Of a stretch of DNA of 9,743 bases, positions 1 to 5,828 are shown one piece after another. The translations under genes were made by a program, and so were the position numbers. The DNA lies in NCBI GenBank assembly GCA_023433685.1, contig JAEYUD010000271.1, positions 1 to 9,743 on the forward strand, in the 5' to 3' direction. This stretch comes from Bacteroidota bacterium (GTDB lineage: Bacteria > Bacteroidota > Ignavibacteria > Ignavibacteriales > Ignavibacteriaceae). Below the pieces are notes generated by a model. That model saw only the letters and a program-made list of their open reading frames with translations. It was not told where the DNA came from and ran no database searches. The first letter of the stretch is position 1; every line of letters begins with the position of its first letter.

Positions 1-396
1 CAGTGGGAATCGACCATGTCATTTTTCTGGAACAACTCCGAAAAGAGACCGATCAGATATAAGATGGATCTTGGTGTCGGTGGCTTTGATGTGATCGAGG
101 CTGATTATTCGGCTCCCGTGGTCGCGCGGAAGAAAATGAAGGATGTTATTCAGCCGGTGGTTGGATTCTCGGTTAATTTCGTACCGAACGATATCGAATT
201 TCTCGGGCTTGACGCGCGGTTCTTCGATAATCACCTGACCGCAAAGATATGGCTTAAACTCCTCGAACTTGATGGCGGGCACAACTTCCGTGTTGAGATG
301 ACAAACATTTCAGCAGCCATGTTCAGAGAACCTGAAACCTGGGAAAGCAAAAGTTCACAGTCATTTATTCAACTGAGGTACAGATATGGTTTCTAA
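1..396 (+). CDS. C-terminal part of an outer-membrane beta-barrel-like protein (5' truncated by window edge)
   Basis: The frame is open from base 1 (it reads Q-W-E-S-T before the first Met at 16), so this is most likely the last ~131 residues of a longer gene rather than a 126-residue protein starting at 16. The segment alternates polar and hydrophobic residues in strand-like blocks (for example GFSVNFVPNDIEF, LTAKIWLKLLEL, FIQLRYRYGF). It ends in a terminal Phe preceded by alternating aromatic residues, the classic C-terminal signature recognised by the BAM machinery. I infer an outer-membrane barrel or barrel-like protein and do not recognise the family. It overlaps the next gene by 11 bp, and that gene also encodes a predicted outer-membrane protein with an aromatic C-terminus, so the two are probably co-translated. 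The Met at 16 remains a possible start, but no ribosome binding site precedes it within the 15 available bases. Confidence 0.7.
   Translation, partial: QWESTMSFFWNNSEKRPIRYKMDLGVGGFDVIEADYSAPVVARKKMKDVIQPVVGFSVNFVPNDIEFLGLDARFFDNHLTAKIWLKLLELDGGHNFRVEMTNISAAMFREPETWESKSSQSFIQLRYRYGF
375..378 (+). promoter_or_regulatory. Shine-Dalgarno GAGG for the 386 start
   Basis: GAGG lies 7 nt before the ATG at 386 and inside the 3' end of the upstream coding region. It supports 386 rather than the internal ATG at Met14 as the start, because only the longer form keeps a charged n-region (VSKNN) ahead of the hydrophobic signal core. Confidence 0.5.
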
Positions 397-1798
397 AAAT
401 AATATCCACCTCCTGCTGCTGATCATGGCTTTTGCCTCAACGGGGATCTTCGCCCAGAATCAGGCAACCGTTGATCCAAAGATGGAAAAATTAAACAAGA
501 TATACAGGAATCTTGAGCTTAACACCTCTGCTTTTGATGATCTTCGTGAAAAATGGATCGTTATCGATCCAGTGCTCGTAAGGGCAGTGTTTAACAAGTT
601 TCTTGTCAGCAATGCTTTAAGAATCGACGGTAAAAAGCCCGGTCTTGATTTCGTTAAAGAAAAAGTTGAAGATATATATAAAGGTGAAGTGTTTATCGAT
701 CTTCGCAAGCGGTATTATGACGATGAGATAGATATGTTCAGATTCTACTCTGAAGATAAAATACTCAGAAATTCTGACGCGATTGACTATTTCTTCGATC
801 CGGTCGAGGATTACGTCAGGATTCAGGATATCGTCGGACCCGATAACTACAGCCTGCTTAAAGCACAGAAGTATGCTTTTAACGATGTGTCGAAAACCTA
901 TTATGATGAAAAGCTCTCTTATAAGTTCGACATTAATTTCAGCATGCTTGAACCATATCTGACCTTCTATAACTTTACCACAAATGACAAGAACAAATAT
1001 CTTGTTTCGGCATTTGGCAGGTGGGGTTACGATAACATTGTCATGCCAGGTTGGTACTCTCCAGCGTTCAATGCCGGTGTGAGAGTAACGTACATCGACC
1101 GGATTCTGAACAACAGACCGAACGACGTGTTTACTTTTGATGTCGGTATGGGTATTCCTGTTTCACAGCCATTTGTTGACAAACTTGTGCCCCATGGCAA
1201 GCGTCACTTCATGACCGGACAGAACCTCTATTTTAACCTTAAAGGCAATTTCCTGCGCTATGCAGGTGATTACTGGAAAGATTACGATATCATTCTCGAA
1301 AGCTCACTTACTCTTAGTACTTGGGAACCCGGTCAGATAAAGCATGTGAGTGAACTCTCAAACATAAGCTCTATCAGGAATTATCTAAATGTTGGTATCG
1401 AACGGAAGAATTTCGTTGATCTTAAAACATTCGGTTATCTTGGAGCATCACTCGGCTTTGGAGTTTATGATGTGATGGACTATACCCTTGATCCTGCCCA
1501 ACCGGCACTGGCTGAACTGCCAGCCGCGAACGGTAGCAGGTCGAAGTTCTTTGTGCAGGCTCAGGGTATATTCTCGAAGGATGACGCGTTGTTTGCCTAC
1601 ACGTTGGCTCCCACCGTGTTCTTCAATACCGCGGAGATGAATCTGTATTATGGTTTCAATCTTTCGTTCCTGATCAGCAACTCATTTGGCTTCACATTTA
1701 AGTTTTACAATGGCGCGGCACTTGGAAGTGATCCTCTACCGGGGTACAGAGGTGACAGTTATGTTGTCTTCTCACCAATTTTCCGTATCAATTACTGA
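386..1798 (+). CDS. Secreted, predicted outer-membrane beta-barrel protein of unknown function
   Basis: The 470-residue product starts with a clear Sec signal peptide: n-region MVSKNN, hydrophobic core HLLLLIMAFASTGIF, and likely signal peptidase I cleavage after IFA (residue 23) before QNQ. There is no lipobox Cys. Residues about 30-175 are charged and look largely helical (EKLNKIYRNLELN, GLDFVKEKVEDIYK), suggesting a periplasmic N-terminal domain. From about 180 to the end the pattern is strand-like and rich in Tyr, Phe and Gly (YLTFYNFTT, FTFDVGMGIPV, YLGASLGFGVYDV, MNLYYGFNLSFL), and the protein ends FRINY with a terminal Tyr. I infer an outer-membrane barrel carrying an N-terminal soluble domain. 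No enzymatic motif or named family was recognised. It overlaps the upstream barrel-like gene by 11 bp and is the last gene of that unit, followed by a strong hairpin terminator. Confidence 0.8.
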   Translation: MVSKNNIHLLLLIMAFASTGIFAQNQATVDPKMEKLNKIYRNLELNTSAFDDLREKWIVIDPVLVRAVFNKFLVSNALRIDGKKPGLDFVKEKVEDIYKGEVFIDLRKRYYDDEIDMFRFYSEDKILRNSDAIDYFFDPVEDYVRIQDIVGPDNYSLLKAQKYAFNDVSKTYYDEKLSYKFDINFSMLEPYLTFYNFTTNDKNKYLVSAFGRWGYDNIVMPGWYSPAFNAGVRVTYIDRILNNRPNDVFTFDVGMGIPVSQPFVDKLVPHGKRHFMTGQNLYFNLKGNFLRYAGDYWKDYDIILESSLTLSTWEPGQIKHVSELSNISSIRNYLNVGIERKNFVDLKTFGYLGASLGFGVYDVMDYTLDPAQPALAELPAANGSRSKFFVQAQGIFSKDDALFAYTLAPTVFFNTAEMNLYYGFNLSFLISNSFGFTFKFYNGAALGSDPLPGYRGDSYVVFSPIFRINY

Positions 1799-1815
1799 CA
1801 CTTACAGTTTAAAGC

Positions 1816-1848
1816 AACAAAGCCTCCGCTAAGGAGGCTTTGTTATTT
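1816..1848. terminator. Strong hairpin between convergent genes
   Basis: A perfect 12-bp stem pairs 1816-1827 (AACAAAGCCTCC) with 1833-1844 (GGAGGCTTTGTT) around a 5-nt loop GCTAA, followed by ATTTTA on the plus strand. It lies 17 bp after the stop of the outer-membrane protein gene and 15 bp beyond the stop of the convergent minus-strand hydrolase gene. The T-tract is short but better on the plus strand. On the minus strand only GCTTT follows the stem, so bidirectional use is possible but less certain. Confidence 0.85.
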
Positions 1849-1863
1849 TAAAGACTGTTGATC

Positions 1864-2808
1864 CTATAGGTCAAAAGATTGACCTTCTCTTGCAAGGTAG
1901 ACTTCAAGTTCATTTCCGGGGTAATTGTCACGGAGATAACTGATTGACAGGTTGAAAAGCTTTCTGATCTGGAAATCGTCGTTATCCGGTTCGTGATGGA
2001 AGAGGATCAGACGTTTGACATTTGACTGAATCGCGAGATCAACTCCAACAAACGCGGAAGAATGACCCCAATCAACCCGCTGCATCTCCTGATCGAATGA
2101 GTACTGGGCATCGAACACAAGCAGATCCGCGTCCTGGAAAAACCGGATGAACTTCTGAAATTTTTGAGTGGTAAAGTTGTTGTATTCGGAGTCTGTGGCG
2201 AAGATGAAGACCTTTCCCCCATGTTCCACGCGGTAGCCATAAGACTTGCCTGGGTGGTGAAGCTCAATGTTGGTTATCTTCACACCATTTATTTCGATAC
2301 TGCTATCGGGGGGAAAATCTTTGAATTCCTTTTGCGAAGCCATAAAATTGAGCGCGACGGGGAAGAACTTAAACTCCTGCTGCTCCGATAACCTCTGTTC
2401 AAAGTTTCCGTGTGGGCTGTAGAAATTGATCTTGTATTTGGGCATGTATGCTGGCTTGAAAAAGGGCCAACCCTGAATATGATCCCAATGAGTGTGACTC
2501 ATGAAAACATGCATCTCATTAAGTGGATCACGCGATTGTAACATGCAATTGCCAAGCTCCCTGATGCCCGAACCCATATCGAAAATGAATCGTGTATCTG
2601 CCGCCATTACTTCAACACACGTGGTGTTTCCGCCAAGCAGGTACTTTAGTGAATCATCGAGACCGCCGATAAAAGCATCTGCTTCGGTGTCCGAGTCAAA
2701 ATGTTTACCGCTGGCAAGCTTTAGAACATGTCGAAGCTTCTCACGGTACTGAGCTGTGGTGGGAGGTGTCGGGATTGATCCACGGACACCCCATAGCCTG
2801 ATTAACAT
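1864..2808 (-). CDS. Metallo-beta-lactamase-fold metal-dependent hydrolase
   Basis: The 314-residue product has the metallo-beta-lactamase metal-binding set. Motif 2 is SHTHWDH at residues 104-110 (His105, His107, Asp109, His110). HHPG lies near 184-187, Asp206 in FATDSEY is the likely bridging Asp, and His249 in DWGHSS and His271/272 in LFHHEP are further ligand candidates. The N-terminal WGVRGSIPTPP and the LGGNTTCVEV block are typical of a bacterial subgroup in the broad PhnP/RNase Z-like part of the superfamily. A cytosolic phosphodiesterase or esterase-type hydrolase is the safest call, and the substrate is unknown. No signal peptide is seen. The frame also allows a TTG at 2811 directly before the ATG; I chose ATG 2808 because a weak AGG sits 5 nt before it. 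The gene follows the response regulator by 78 bp in the same direction, so it may share its transcript. Confidence 0.85.
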   Translation of the reverse strand: MLIRLWGVRGSIPTPPTTAQYREKLRHVLKLASGKHFDSDTEADAFIGGLDDSLKYLLGGNTTCVEVMAADTRFIFDMGSGIRELGNCMLQSRDPLNEMHVFMSHTHWDHIQGWPFFKPAYMPKYKINFYSPHGNFEQRLSEQQEFKFFPVALNFMASQKEFKDFPPDSSIEINGVKITNIELHHPGKSYGYRVEHGGKVFIFATDSEYNNFTTQKFQKFIRFFQDADLLVFDAQYSFDQEMQRVDWGHSSAFVGVDLAIQSNVKRLILFHHEPDNDDFQIRKLFNLSISYLRDNYPGNELEVYLAREGQSFDL

Positions 2809-2886
2809 CAAAGCCTGGTAATTTGTGATGGTCGAAATTAATTAAAAATTACTAAAGAAGGTTTGATTTAAATTACAAAAAGTTTT

Positions 2887-4242
2887 TCAGACTTCAATAT
2901 CAAGTTCTTTTATTTTTCGGTACAAGGTGGAAAGACCAAGATTAAGAGCCTTGGCAACTTTGTCTTTGTCGTAGTCATTATCTTCGAGTACGCGGACAAT
3001 GAAGTCGCGCTCAACTTTTCTCATGAAATCATCAAGTGATCCCATCGAAGCAGCAGCGGAGTATCCTCTTTGCGATAAAATTACTTCCGGAAGGTCGTCA
3101 ACGGAAATATAATCGGCGCCCGCGAAAATAACAGCTCTTTCCACAACATTTTCCAGTTCTCTAACCTCTCCTTTCCATTCATGATTCATGAGTGCACGGA
3201 TGGCGGAGTGATCGAACCCTTTAATATTTTTGCTCATCTCTTTTCTGTACTTGTCCAGAAAGTGGTCGGCGAGAATGGGGATATCATCCTTTCTTTCCCT
3301 CAGAGAGGGGAGTCTGATCTCGATCACGTTAAGCCTGTAATAAAGATCTTCGCGGAATTTTCCCTTTTCTATCTCTTCGGTGAGTTTACGGTTGGTCGAT
3401 GCTATAAATCTGACATTCACTTTTACAGGGGAAGTGTGTCCGACCGGTATAAATTCTTTTTCCTGAAGAACCCTGAGGAGCTTCACCTGAAGGTTAAGCG
3501 GCATTTCGCTTACCTCATCAAGGAAGAGTGTACCTTCATCGGCAGCTTTTATGAACCCCTCTTTGTCGTAAGTGGCACCGGTAAATGAACCTTTTTTATG
3601 CCCGAAAAGCTCACTTTCTATCAGGGTTTCAGATATAGCGCCACAGTTCACTGCAATGAAGGGTTTGTTTTTCCTCTTACTGTTGAAGTGTATGGCTTTG
3701 GCCACCAGTTCTTTGCCTGTGCCACTGTTTCCGGTGATAAGCACTGTTGACTCGGTCTCTGAGACGGCCCGGATCATTCGGAAGATATTCTCCATTTTTT
3801 TGCTTTTTCCGATAATGTTGGAGAAGTCATATTGCCGGTGGAGCTCGTGTTTCAGAAGCTGGTTCTCATTTACCAATTCTTTCAGCTGGAACACGCGGGA
3901 AACTTTCACAGTAAGTTCATCGAAATCGAGAGGTTTCAACAGGTAGTCAGCAGCTCCCGCGCGCAGGGCTCTGATCGCTGTTTCGAGCGAGCCATAGGCG
4001 GTTATCATTATTACCGAGGTCTGAAGATGCAAACGGACAATCTTTTCAAGGAGTTCGATACCCTTCATTTCCGGCATTTCAATATCAGAGATAACTAGGT
4101 CGTACGGCTCATCCTGCACCTTTTGATAAGCCACAGATCCATTCTCCGCCACTTCAACCGTGTAGCCTTCTTTCTGCAGGATAAACGATATCGATTCCCT
4201 AATAATATCTTCGTCATCTACAACGAGTATCTTTTTAGACAT
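2887..4242 (-). CDS. Sigma-54-dependent NtrC-family response regulator
   Basis: The 451-residue product has the standard three-domain order. The receiver is residues 1-120, with acidic pocket Asp9/Asp10, phospho-acceptor Asp53 (ISDIEMP), Thr81 and Lys103. The AAA+ sigma-54 interaction domain is about 140-375: Walker A GNSGTGKE 171-178, sigma-54 contact loop GSFTGA 218-223, Walker B TLFLDE 238-243, arginine-finger candidates Arg297 and Arg303, and sensor II Arg361. A Fis-type helix-turn-helix occupies about 410-448 (DKDKVAKALNLGLSTLYRKIKEL). Phosphorylated, it should oligomerise and remodel sigma-54 RNA polymerase at distant promoters. All residues needed for ATP hydrolysis and phosphorylation are present. 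Two small variants stand out: Ser in the second position of the usual GAFTGA, and WKGEVREL where WPGNVREL is common. The ATG has a good Shine-Dalgarno, and the kinase gene ends 17 bp upstream, so the two are co-transcribed and cognate. Confidence 0.96.
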   Translation of the reverse strand: MSKKILVVDDEDIIRESISFILQKEGYTVEVAENGSVAYQKVQDEPYDLVISDIEMPEMKGIELLEKIVRLHLQTSVIMITAYGSLETAIRALRAGAADYLLKPLDFDELTVKVSRVFQLKELVNENQLLKHELHRQYDFSNIIGKSKKMENIFRMIRAVSETESTVLITGNSGTGKELVAKAIHFNSKRKNKPFIAVNCGAISETLIESELFGHKKGSFTGATYDKEGFIKAADEGTLFLDEVSEMPLNLQVKLLRVLQEKEFIPVGHTSPVKVNVRFIASTNRKLTEEIEKGKFREDLYYRLNVIEIRLPSLRERKDDIPILADHFLDKYRKEMSKNIKGFDHSAIRALMNHEWKGEVRELENVVERAVIFAGADYISVDDLPEVILSQRGYSAAASMGSLDDFMRKVERDFIVRVLEDNDYDKDKVAKALNLGLSTLYRKIKELDIEV

Positions 4243-4247
4243 TTCTT

Positions 4248-4251
4248 CTCC
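4248..4251 (-). promoter_or_regulatory. Shine-Dalgarno GGAG for the response regulator
   Basis: On the minus strand GGAG is followed by AAGAA and then the ATG at 4242, a 5-nt spacing. It fits inside the 17-bp gap after the kinase stop codon and fixes the regulator's start. Most other genes in the window lack such a clear site. Confidence 0.6.
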
Positions 4252-4259
4252 GCGGTTCC

Positions 4260-5669
4260 TTAGTATATTGGGTTAAGAGGAAGTGATATCTTAAAGGAGG
4301 TTCCTCTTCCCGGTTTGCTTTCAATTTTGATGTCTCCCTGAAAACTTTTCACTATGCCGTAACTGACCCATAGTCCCAGTCCGGTACCTTTTCCAACTGC
4401 CTTTGTTGTGTAGAAAGGCTCGAATATTTTGGCATGTATTTCCTGCGGTATGCCGGTTCCGTTATCTGAGAGTTCTATGATCAGATAGCTTCCCTCAACA
4501 TAGGTCTCAGCTGTTATCACACCACGATGATCGGGGAATCTCTCCTTCAACTCAAGGATGGCATCAACCGAGTTGATGAGAATGTTCACGAAAACCTGCT
4601 GGATCTGATCGGAAACCAGGGGGATCACATAGCCGTCTTTATGATTGTAGTTGAATTTTATGTCTTTGGCTTTTTTACCAACCATCACGATCTCGATCGC
4701 CTCTTTTAGCGCGAGACCGATATCCGTTGATTTAAGTTCATAATTGCTCGGGCGTGAGAAATCAACCAGATCGCGGATGATCTTCGAAATACGTGTGATC
4801 TGTTTTTTTATCAGTTCGAGCTTTTCTTTGATGAATTCATCTTCGGTCGAGCGCTGAATGATCTGGGCGAGTGCCGAGATGGAAGCAAGCGGGTTCCCCA
4901 CCTCATGCGCCACTCCCGCGGCGAGGGTTCCGATCGATTCCATCTTCTGTGTATGTATCAGTTGTTTCTCAAGATTGCGCTTGTCGGAGAGGTCTCTGTG
5001 AATACCGAAGTAACCTATTGAGTTGCCTTCCTTATCAGTCATCGGGGTGATCTGTAACTGGGAGTAGAAAGTCTCCCCGTTTTTCCTTTTATTCTCTACC
5101 TCGCCAATCCAGGTTCTACCCGAAGAGATGGTCTTCCAGACATTTTCCCAGTGTTTCTGAGAGTGTTTGCCACTTCCGAATACCTTAGGGTTAAGGCCTA
5201 TTAATTCATCCTGATCAAATCCGCTCTCGGCAGAGAAGGCCGGATTTACGTAGATCATCTTCCCTGAAAGATCGGTTATCTGCAGGGCATTCATCGTGTG
5301 GTCGGCGATATACTTAAACCTTGTTAGATTCAACCGGTCACGTTTCTCACGCGTTATGTCTTTCAGATGGAGTAAAACAGTGTCTTTCTCCACACATTTA
5401 AAGACTGCCAGGCAGTCGAATATCTCTTCACCTTTGGAATCCAGGATGCGGCACTCAACTTCTGTCCTCTCCTTTTCGGTGTTGCACCTGATAAGGGAAT
5501 GTTCAACTTTCAGTATCGATTCAGGGCTTAAAACCATATCGATCTCGGTAAGCTGTTCACGCTTGTACCCGAGTTTATTGAAAACGCCGGCGCTCGCGTT
5601 GAGGATCATGCCCTCTTTGTCCAAGAGAAAATAATAATCGTCGAGAAGATCGAACAGGGAAATATCCAA
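4260..5669 (-). CDS. Soluble PAS-PAS sensor histidine kinase (NtrB-like)
   Basis: The 469-residue product has no transmembrane segment, so it is a cytosolic sensor. PAS 1 is about residues 5-105 (FLLDKEGMILNASAGVFNKLGY). PAS 2 plus PAC is about 118-230 (ITDLSGKMIYVNPAF through GYFGIHRDLSDKRNLE), and its WIGEVENKRKNGE and FGIHRD blocks recall the FAD-binding NifL PAS type. The HisKA dimerisation domain carries phospho-acceptor His255 in AHEVGNPLASI. The ATPase domain has the N box (Asn362, Asn366, Asp369), G1 DNGTGIP 402-408, F box FEPFYTT 416-422 and G2 GKGTGLGL 426-433, all intact. It should autophosphorylate and transfer to Asp53 of the regulator encoded 17 bp downstream. The start is TTG at 5669, with no Shine-Dalgarno. 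The first in-frame ATG (Met21) would cut into PAS 1, so the TTG start or another non-ATG start nearby is preferred. Confidence 0.93.
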   Translation of the reverse strand: MDISLFDLLDDYYFLLDKEGMILNASAGVFNKLGYKREQLTEIDMVLSPESILKVEHSLIRCNTEKERTEVECRILDSKGEEIFDCLAVFKCVEKDTVLLHLKDITREKRDRLNLTRFKYIADHTMNALQITDLSGKMIYVNPAFSAESGFDQDELIGLNPKVFGSGKHSQKHWENVWKTISSGRTWIGEVENKRKNGETFYSQLQITPMTDKEGNSIGYFGIHRDLSDKRNLEKQLIHTQKMESIGTLAAGVAHEVGNPLASISALAQIIQRSTEDEFIKEKLELIKKQITRISKIIRDLVDFSRPSNYELKSTDIGLALKEAIEIVMVGKKAKDIKFNYNHKDGYVIPLVSDQIQQVFVNILINSVDAILELKERFPDHRGVITAETYVEGSYLIIELSDNGTGIPQEIHAKIFEPFYTTKAVGKGTGLGLWVSYGIVKSFQGDIKIESKPGRGTSFKISLPLNPIY

Positions 5670-5711
5670 AGAGTTACTTGTTTTATTAATTAAAAAAGAT
5701 CATAAAAACTT

Positions 5712-5729
5712 ACAAAAATAACAAAAATA
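5712..5729 (-). promoter_or_regulatory. Candidate -7 boxes for the kinase operon (two TATTTTTG copies)
   Basis: Read on the minus strand, 5729-5722 and 5720-5713 are both TATTTTTG, each an exact match to the Bacteroidota housekeeping -7 consensus TAnnTTTG, about 45-60 bp before the kinase start. Only a weak TTTC lies about 18 nt upstream of the first copy as a -33 candidate. The same T-rich stretch could instead be a terminator tail or a simple repeat, so the promoter call is tentative. Confidence 0.3.
5712..5729. repeat. Perfect tandem 9-mer ACAAAAATA x2
   Basis: ACAAAAATA occurs at 5712-5720 and again at 5721-5729 with no gap and no mismatch. It sits at the edge of the inverted repeat whose left arm begins at 5729. 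AT-rich slippage alone could explain it. Confidence 0.85.
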
Positions 5730-5768
5730 AGGAGTTAAACCGAATCGGAAAGGGATATGCAACTCCTT
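5729..5768. repeat. 8-bp inverted repeat with 24-bp spacer and inner palindrome
   Basis: AAGGAGTT at 5729-5736 is perfectly complementary to AACTCCTT at 5761-5768. Arm centres are 32 bp apart, close to three DNA helical turns. Inside the spacer, CCGAATCGG at 5740-5748 can form a further small hairpin. On the minus strand the second arm is followed by the T-rich TATTTTTGTTATTTTTG, which looks like a terminator or attenuator tail. On the plus strand it could form a leader structure or act as an operator for glyQS. Confidence 0.6.
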
Positions 5769-5777
5769 TATATTGGT

Positions 5778-5785
5778 TATATTTA
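5778..5785 (+). promoter_or_regulatory. Weak candidate -7/-10 box for glyQS (TATATTTA)
   Basis: TATATTTA matches TAnnTTTG except for the last base, and its TATATT half also resembles a sigma-70 -10 box. It lies 43 bp before the ATG. No convincing -33 or -35 element was found at the right distance. Confidence 0.2.
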
Positions 5786-5813
5786 AGGTCATGATTTTTT
5801 ATTTTAATACCCC

Positions 5814-5817
5814 GGAG
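5814..5817 (+). promoter_or_regulatory. Shine-Dalgarno GGAG of glyQS
   Basis: GGAG lies 11 nt before ATG 5829 and 8 nt before an in-frame TTG at 5826. The spacing slightly favours the TTG, while codon preference favours the ATG. The two starts differ by one residue, so the protein is essentially unaffected. Confidence 0.5.
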
Positions 5818-5828
5818 AAAATTTTTTG

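Larger units (their letters stand above)
5670..5828. promoter_or_regulatory. Divergent control region between the kinase operon and glyQS
   Basis: This 159-bp AT-rich gap separates divergently transcribed genes, so it must hold promoters for both directions. It contains a perfect inverted repeat, a perfect tandem 9-mer, a small inner palindrome and promoter-like boxes, listed separately. No sigma-54 element (TGGCAC-N5-TTGC type) is visible on either strand. Confidence 0.6.

Noticed and set aside
16..396. A complete 126-residue gene beginning at the ATG at 16
   Set aside because: The frame stays open to base 1, there is no signal peptide although the C-terminus looks like an outer-membrane protein, and no ribosome binding site is seen. 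A truncated longer gene is more likely.
2809..2886. Promoter or terminator between the response regulator and the hydrolase
   Set aside because: The 78-bp gap is very AT-rich. A TAATTTTT near 2844-2851 on the minus strand approaches the -7 consensus, but its TTTG partner is 24 nt away, and no hairpin with a T-tail is present.
3181..3588. Open frame of 135 codons on the plus strand
   Set aside because: It lies wholly antisense to the AAA+ domain of the response regulator, where the opposite frame has clear family motifs. It shows no domain of its own and no ribosome binding site.
5670..5828. T-box or other riboswitch controlling glyQS
   Set aside because: T-box leaders of synthetase genes carry a conserved T-box sequence and an antiterminator before a terminator. 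None of these is visible, and the region has no plus-strand terminator before the ATG.
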